NCBI GenBank assembly: GCA_030588275.1
Contig: JAUUYJ010000077.1
Coordinates: forward strand, 1-9,589
Source: Candidatus Zixiibacteriota bacterium
GTDB lineage: Bacteria; Zixibacteria; MSB-5A5; GN15; JAAZOE01
Direction of reading: 5' to 3'
DNA length: 9,589 bases
Of this stretch, positions 6,053 through 9,589 are shown piece by piece (the stretch's first letter is position 1; each line of letters begins with the position of its first letter). The notes under the pieces were generated by a model that saw only the letters and a program-made list of their open reading frames with translations, made no database searches and was not told the origin of the DNA. The translations under genes were made by a program, and so were the position numbers.

Positions 6053-6475
6053 ATGAAAAAACCAGACATCAAACCGGACGGAATCATTATTCCCTCATCC
6101 ACCGACTTCTTGGCCGAAGTTGATTGCTTCATCGAAGCGAAGTTGGCCGAAGCTGGTGTTGACCAATCAATCATGACCGATATTGCAATCGCCGTATCAG
6201 AATTGGTCAATAATGCTATCAGGCACGGTAACCAATCCGATCCGGACAAACAGGTGGATATACGTTTCAATATATCCTCCTCCAAGCTGGTCATCTCGGT
6301 GATTGACCAGGGGGGCGGATTTAAAAAAGAAGAGATTGCCAACCCGATTGATGATGACAATCTTCTTCGGGAAGTGGGGCGCGGAATTTTCATTGTCGAA
6401 AACTTTGTGGACGATGTGGAAATAACCGAATTAGATTCGGGTGGTACGCGTGTAAAGATAACCAAAAATCTATAA
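6053..6475 (+). CDS. HATPase_c anti-sigma factor / serine-protein kinase (RsbW/SpoIIAB family)
   Basis: The 140-residue protein is a lone GHKL ATP-binding domain, as in RsbW and SpoIIAB. The N box is visible as SELVNNAIRHGN (49-60, with E50 and N54), the G1 box as VIDQGGGF (83-90) and the G2 box as VGRGIFIV (108-115). Such proteins bind a sigma factor or other target and phosphorylate the STAS partner with ATP. The ATP-binding residues are intact, so kinase activity is plausible. ATG 6053 has only a weak GAG (6043-6045) before it, immediately after the terminator T-run, so translation and transcription both look limited. The phosphatase gene follows after 24 bases. The target is not identified: no SigB/SigF-like sigma gene adjoins, and the ECF factor at 1168 is not a usual RsbW client. 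Confidence 0.92.
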   Translation: MKKPDIKPDGIIIPSSTDFLAEVDCFIEAKLAEAGVDQSIMTDIAIAVSELVNNAIRHGNQSDPDKQVDIRFNISSSKLVISVIDQGGGFKKEEIANPIDDDNLLREVGRGIFIVENFVDDVEITELDSGGTRVKITKNL

Positions 6476-6499
6476 GATGAGGCGGATCGGCAGCATCTT

Positions 6500-8752
6500 A
6501 TGAGTACATCACAACTCATATTTACTCTGGCATACTTTGCCTTAGGTGGCGGGCTTATCTACCTGGCCGTTCTGATTATTCGGGATTCGGCTCGGGTTCG
6601 CCTCAACCGGATTACCTCGGTTATGCTTTTTCTGGCCGGGTTAGGGCCGGTTTTTGCCGCATTGGGAACGGTCATCTCACCCTATCAAAGCGGTTCGCCG
6701 CTCAAAGAATCCCCTCTTTATAATCTGTTTTACATTTGGGAACTGTTCTTCCCGGCCCTCTTGTATTTTTCATGGGTTTTTCCGTTTGATCGTTTAGAGG
6801 GAAAAAAGGTGCGCTGGCGCTGGATGGTTTTTGTGCCGCATCTGTTTCATATCTTTCTGTTGGTTTTTGTTTCCGACACCGATAAACTTTTTGGGCTGAT
6901 AGTCTTTGAACAGGGAGACAGCAATTTACTAAACAGCATCAAGGAATCGATCACATCGGTTCTGACCTGGCTATTGATCCCGCTTGGCCTGGTTATCACT
7001 TCGCACAAAAAGTTCTTTTCCATTATCAATCTGGCTTACGTTATCGGAGCGGTCTCGTTTCTTTATATCGGAATGAAGCATGTCACCGCCGACAGATTAA
7101 AAAAGCAGGTTCGGGTTATTATTATGGGGCTACACGCCTCGTTGGGTGTCTATATCTTCACCTTTATCCTACCGAATCTGATTCCCCTCGAACTGTCGGA
7201 TAATTTGAAATTTGTTCTTGGTGCGGTTATGCTCTTGGTTGGGACCGGTTCAATCGCCTGGGCAATCATTCGTTACCAGTTTCTCGATGTCCAACTAATC
7301 ATCCGACAATCGTTGGTTTACACCGCTTCGTCGGCCATTTTGGTCGGATCCTATCTGTTTGCCATCACCCGCTTTTCCTCATTTTTGGAAACTCTCTTTG
7401 GAAAACAGATGCCGATTATCAATATCGCTCTGATCGTTGTTGCTCTGATGCTGTTCCAGCCGATCAATGCTCAGATCGACAATATTATCAAGCGGATGTT
7501 TTTGCGGGATAAATCGGATTATCGAAATATTGCCAATAGTCTGTCGGCGCAGATTATTAATATTCTTGATCGCCAGCAGTTATTTCAGGTTGTCGAAAAA
7601 GTCTTGAACACCAGTCTTTTGATCAAATCTGTCGGGTTTGCCATTTATGACGACGAGCAAAAAGCGTACATATATTTTATTTCATCCGAGGCCGAGCCGA
7701 TCAACCTGTCGGAAACCGATCCACTTCTTGGTGCTATCGGGCAGTTGAAAACTCCCACCTTCTTTGATCAGATCGATAGCTGGAATCTGGGATCAAATCT
7801 GGCAACCCATTTTAAGGTTGGCGGAGTGCAGATGATTGTACCGCTCAATGATCGAGAGCATCTCCTCGGCTTTATGACCCTGACTGATAAGATGTCCGGT
7901 TTCAAATTTGGTTATGAAGACAGCACCTTGTTATCAACGCTGGCTAATCAAATGGTGATTTCATTAACCAACGTCCGCTTGTACCGTGAATCGCTGGTCC
8001 GTCAAAGATTACAGGAAGAGATGAATCTGGCGCGCCAGATTCAGATGGACCTATTGCCGGATACTCCACCTCAGGGGAAAAATTATTCAATCGCCGCCCA
8101 CAGCACTCCCTCCCGAACGGTTGGAGGAGATTTCTACGACTTTATGGATACCGATTCAAAGGGTAGCTTTGGGCTTGTTATTGCCGACGTGTCTGGCAAA
8201 GGGATGCCAGCCGCTTTGTTGGCGGCGCAGATTCAGGCGGTCATCCGCTCCGAGAGTGGAGGAAGTGATGTCGGCGAGGCGATTGCCAACGTCAACAACC
8301 TGATTACAAATTTATCCTCTTCATCGGGAAAATATGCGACCCTGTTCTATGGTGAATTTGATCCGGAAAAAAGTAGCTTTGAATTTTCCAACGCCGGGCA
8401 CAATTATCCACTCCTCATTAAGGCTGATGGAAGCCATGAGTTCCTTCAGGCAGGGGGGACCGTTATCGGTGCCTTCGAGCAGGTTCCATACGATTCGCAT
8501 TCGGTCAAACTTGACCCGAATGACCTCCTCTTTTTCTACACCGATGGCTTGAGCGAAGCGATGAACAACGACGACGAAGAGTATGGCGAAGATCGTATAT
8601 TGGAATTTTTAAAAAATAACCGGACCCGCTCGTCTGAATATATCAGGGCCGGGATTTTAGCCGACGTTGACCGTTTTGCCGGTGCAGGTGTAGAAGACGA
8701 TGACACGACTCTGATTGTTTTTAAAATTAACGGAACCGACGGCAATGACTGA
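6500..8752 (+). CDS. Membrane-bound GAF/SpoIIE-type (PP2C) protein serine phosphatase, RsbU-like
   Basis: This 750-residue protein joins three parts. Residues 1-320 carry about ten hydrophobic segments resembling the 7TM sensory regions of histidine kinases, ending in the typical juncture IIRYQFLDVQLIIRQSLVYT and then FQPINAQIDNIIKRMFLRD. Residues about 345-490 form a GAF-like domain. A short coiled linker (about 492-515, ending LARQIQMDLLP) leads into the SpoIIE phosphatase domain (about 525-745). Metal-binding motifs are intact: GGDFYD (542-547), DVSGKG (563-568), NAGHNYP (631-637), YTDGL (680-684) and DDDTT (733-737). The expected substrate is the phosphorylated STAS protein encoded upstream, which would make this the input of the switch. 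ATG 6500 is the only start available, since the preceding gene's stop lies in the same frame 24 bases earlier; its Shine-Dalgarno sequence is poor. The ligand sensed by the membrane or GAF part is unknown. Confidence 0.93.
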   Translation: MSTSQLIFTLAYFALGGGLIYLAVLIIRDSARVRLNRITSVMLFLAGLGPVFAALGTVISPYQSGSPLKESPLYNLFYIWELFFPALLYFSWVFPFDRLEGKKVRWRWMVFVPHLFHIFLLVFVSDTDKLFGLIVFEQGDSNLLNSIKESITSVLTWLLIPLGLVITSHKKFFSIINLAYVIGAVSFLYIGMKHVTADRLKKQVRVIIMGLHASLGVYIFTFILPNLIPLELSDNLKFVLGAVMLLVGTGSIAWAIIRYQFLDVQLIIRQSLVYTASSAILVGSYLFAITRFSSFLETLFGKQMPIINIALIVVALMLFQPINAQIDNIIKRMFLRDKSDYRNIANSLSAQIINILDRQQLFQVVEKVLNTSLLIKSVGFAIYDDEQKAYIYFISSEAEPINLSETDPLLGAIGQLKTPTFFDQIDSWNLGSNLATHFKVGGVQMIVPLNDREHLLGFMTLTDKMSGFKFGYEDSTLLSTLANQMVISLTNVRLYRESLVRQRLQEEMNLARQIQMDLLPDTPPQGKNYSIAAHSTPSRTVGGDFYDFMDTDSKGSFGLVIADVSGKGMPAALLAAQIQAVIRSESGGSDVGEAIANVNNLITNLSSSSGKYATLFYGEFDPEKSSFEFSNAGHNYPLLIKADGSHEFLQAGGTVIGAFEQVPYDSHSVKLDPNDLLFFYTDGLSEAMNNDDEEYGEDRILEFLKNNRTRSSEYIRAGILADVDRFAGAGVEDDDTTLIVFKINGTDGND

Positions 8753-9311
8753 CGACGACCTGATTTATCTGATTAGCGGCAAAGGGAAGATTGATCTCAA
8801 CGACCATAACGGATATAAGTTTTGTCCCCGATGTAAAACTGAATTACAGACTAGCAAGTTAGATCATGTGATCCGACCAAATTGTCCCAATTGTAAATTT
8901 GTCTATTATCAAAATCCGACTCCCGCCGCCGGAGCGGTCATTCTCGAAGCGGGCAAAATCCTTTTGGTCAAACGGTCGATTGATCCGGGGAAAGGGGACT
9001 GGTGCATCCCGGCTGGCTTTTGCGAATGGACTGAACATCCGCAACAGACGGCTATACGAGAGATCAAAGAGGAGACCGGGTTGGAGATTAAGATAACCGG
9101 ACTGTTTGATATCTTCATGGGGATGGATGATCCACGCACCCACGCGGTGTTGGTTCTATATTTGGCCAACATTGTTGGTGGAGAGCTATGCGCTGGTGAT
9201 GATGCCGATGATGCTCAGTATTTTGCGTTTGAGAGTACTCCATCAAATATTGCCTTCCAGGCGCACCGTGATGCGTTGCAGTTGTATCAGGATCGGTATT
9301 TGGGTCGGTAA
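8745..9311 (+). CDS. Nudix hydrolase with N-terminal zinc ribbon
   Basis: Start is set at ATG 8745, which overlaps the phosphatase stop by eight bases; a TTG at 8715 in the same frame lies deep in the phosphatase gene and adds ten unlikely residues. The 188-residue protein has a zinc ribbon (C27-P-R-C30 and C47-P-N-C50), then a Nudix domain from about residue 58. The Nudix box fits the consensus exactly: G91, E97, and REIKEETGL at 105-113. Nudix enzymes hydrolyse nucleoside diphosphates linked to another group; zinc-ribbon members include NADH pyrophosphatase and ADP-ribose/NADH-type hydrolases. The ribbon and length favour an NAD(H), ADP-ribose or similar nucleotide substrate, but the family motif does not settle it. 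The overlap suggests translational coupling to the phosphatase; no functional link to sigma regulation is evident. Confidence 0.93.
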   Translation: MTDDDLIYLISGKGKIDLNDHNGYKFCPRCKTELQTSKLDHVIRPNCPNCKFVYYQNPTPAAGAVILEAGKILLVKRSIDPGKGDWCIPAGFCEWTEHPQQTAIREIKEETGLEIKITGLFDIFMGMDDPRTHAVLVLYLANIVGGELCAGDDADDAQYFAFESTPSNIAFQAHRDALQLYQDRYLGR

Positions 9312-9344
9312 ACCAATATAGCGCGACGCATAATCCCGTGGCCG

Positions 9345-9362
9345 GCAGACGCCCCCGTCTGC
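9345..9362. repeat. Perfect GC-rich palindrome after the Nudix gene
   Basis: GCAGACG (9345-9351) and CGTCTGC (9356-9362) form a perfect 7-base stem with a CCCC loop, 33 bases after the Nudix stop. No T-run follows on either strand, so it is not a standard intrinsic terminator. Its form resembles dispersed REP-like intergenic palindromes, which only a genome-wide count could confirm. Confidence 0.6.
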
Positions 9363-9379
9363 AGCAAAGGCAGTTCCAC

Positions 9380-9481
9380 AAATTGGCTTTGTTTCCCTTT
9401 TTCGGCTTTAAAAGCCAATTTCTCCTAAATTGCGCGTTCATAGCCAGTTCGGGCGGTTTTAGGTGATTGAAATTGGCTTTG
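9380..9481. repeat. Cluster of three AAATTGGCTTTG-type repeats, two direct and one inverted
   Basis: AAATTGGCTTTG occurs at 9380-9391 and again at 9470-9481, and the inverted form AAAGCCAATTT is at 9411-9421. The first and inverted copies can form an 11-base perfect stem with a 20-base loop. A competing short hairpin, GGCTTT/AAAGCC at 9404-9409 and 9411-9416, shares the right arm. A further pair, CCTAAA (9424-9429) and TTTAGG (9458-9463), lies between the inverted and last copies. No gene is visible in 9312-9589; this structured repeat cluster and the palindrome before it are all I can identify there. Confidence 0.65.
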
Positions 9482-9589
9482 AATTGCATATAAAAGTGTT
9501 TTTGTCCCTGCTCCTTTCTCCAGCTCTATAAATATAATCATCCACTCAGGCGGTTGTTTTCAGAATCAGTAGTGGGTTTGTAGGGAATT

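Noticed and set aside
5944..6519. 191-codon open frame on the minus strand opposite the HATPase_c gene
   Set aside because: Ser/Ile/Thr-rich composition without recognisable motifs, fully opposite a gene with clear GHKL motifs; it is a shadow frame.
9380..9481. CRISPR-like array
   Set aside because: Only two direct copies of 12 bases with one inverted copy, no regular spacers and no cas genes.
9115..9489. 124-codon minus-strand frame covering the Nudix 3' half and the repeat region
   Set aside because: Runs through the Nudix box strand and the inverted repeats with no domain features or ribosome site; treated as spurious.
9501..9538. Promoter for a gene beyond the right edge
   Set aside because: TATAAT is present at 9533-9538 in AT-rich DNA, but no -35 lies at an acceptable distance and no downstream start is visible in the window.

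Overview
The window comes from a Gram-negative-type bacterium of moderate GC content. Signs are an N-terminally exported bactofilin-like membrane protein, two exported DUF4097/toastrack-type proteins and a beta-rich protein fragment at the left edge. Most starts have Shine-Dalgarno sequences. The combination recalls uncultivated lineages of the FCB group, such as candidate phylum Zixibacteria, but that is an impression from gene content, not a demonstrated placement. All genes I accept lie on the + strand and the region is densely coding. No gene-free stretch exceeds 300 bases; the longest is the 278 bases at the right end.

Layout. (1) 1-554: 3' end of a beta-rich, probably outer-membrane or secreted protein. 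(2) 623-979: a small AhpD/carboxymuconolactone-decarboxylase-family protein with the CxxCxxxH redox motif, behind its own likely promoter. (3) 1168-5503: an envelope cassette. It holds an ECF sigma factor with no recognisable anti-sigma factor beside it, a signal-peptide DUF4097 beta-solenoid protein, an exported bactofilin-like domain fused to about five membrane segments and a proline-rich cytoplasmic tail, and a second exported toastrack-type protein ending in an unusual three-residue repeat. (4) 5652-8752: a partner-switching module made of a STAS anti-anti-sigma factor, a HATPase_c anti-sigma factor/serine kinase, and a polytopic-membrane/GAF/SpoIIE-type phosphatase. A strong intrinsic terminator sits between the first two genes, only 10 bases before the second start codon. 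(5) 8745-9311: a zinc-ribbon Nudix hydrolase whose start overlaps the phosphatase stop. (6) 9312-9589: noncoding DNA with a perfect palindrome and three copies of a 12/11-base repeat.

How the genes may work together. In the partner-switching module the membrane phosphatase would sense a signal and dephosphorylate the STAS protein. The STAS protein would then bind the HATPase_c protein and release whatever that protein inhibits. No SigB/SigF-like sigma factor is visible here, so the output lies elsewhere or is not a sigma factor. The upstream cassette looks like an envelope-surveillance or envelope-structure operon under ECF control. The most distinctive points are the sigma/solenoid/bactofilin/toastrack arrangement, the 9-base periodic repeat in the toastrack tail, a C11 tract in the bactofilin-like gene, and the terminator placed directly ahead of the HATPase_c gene.
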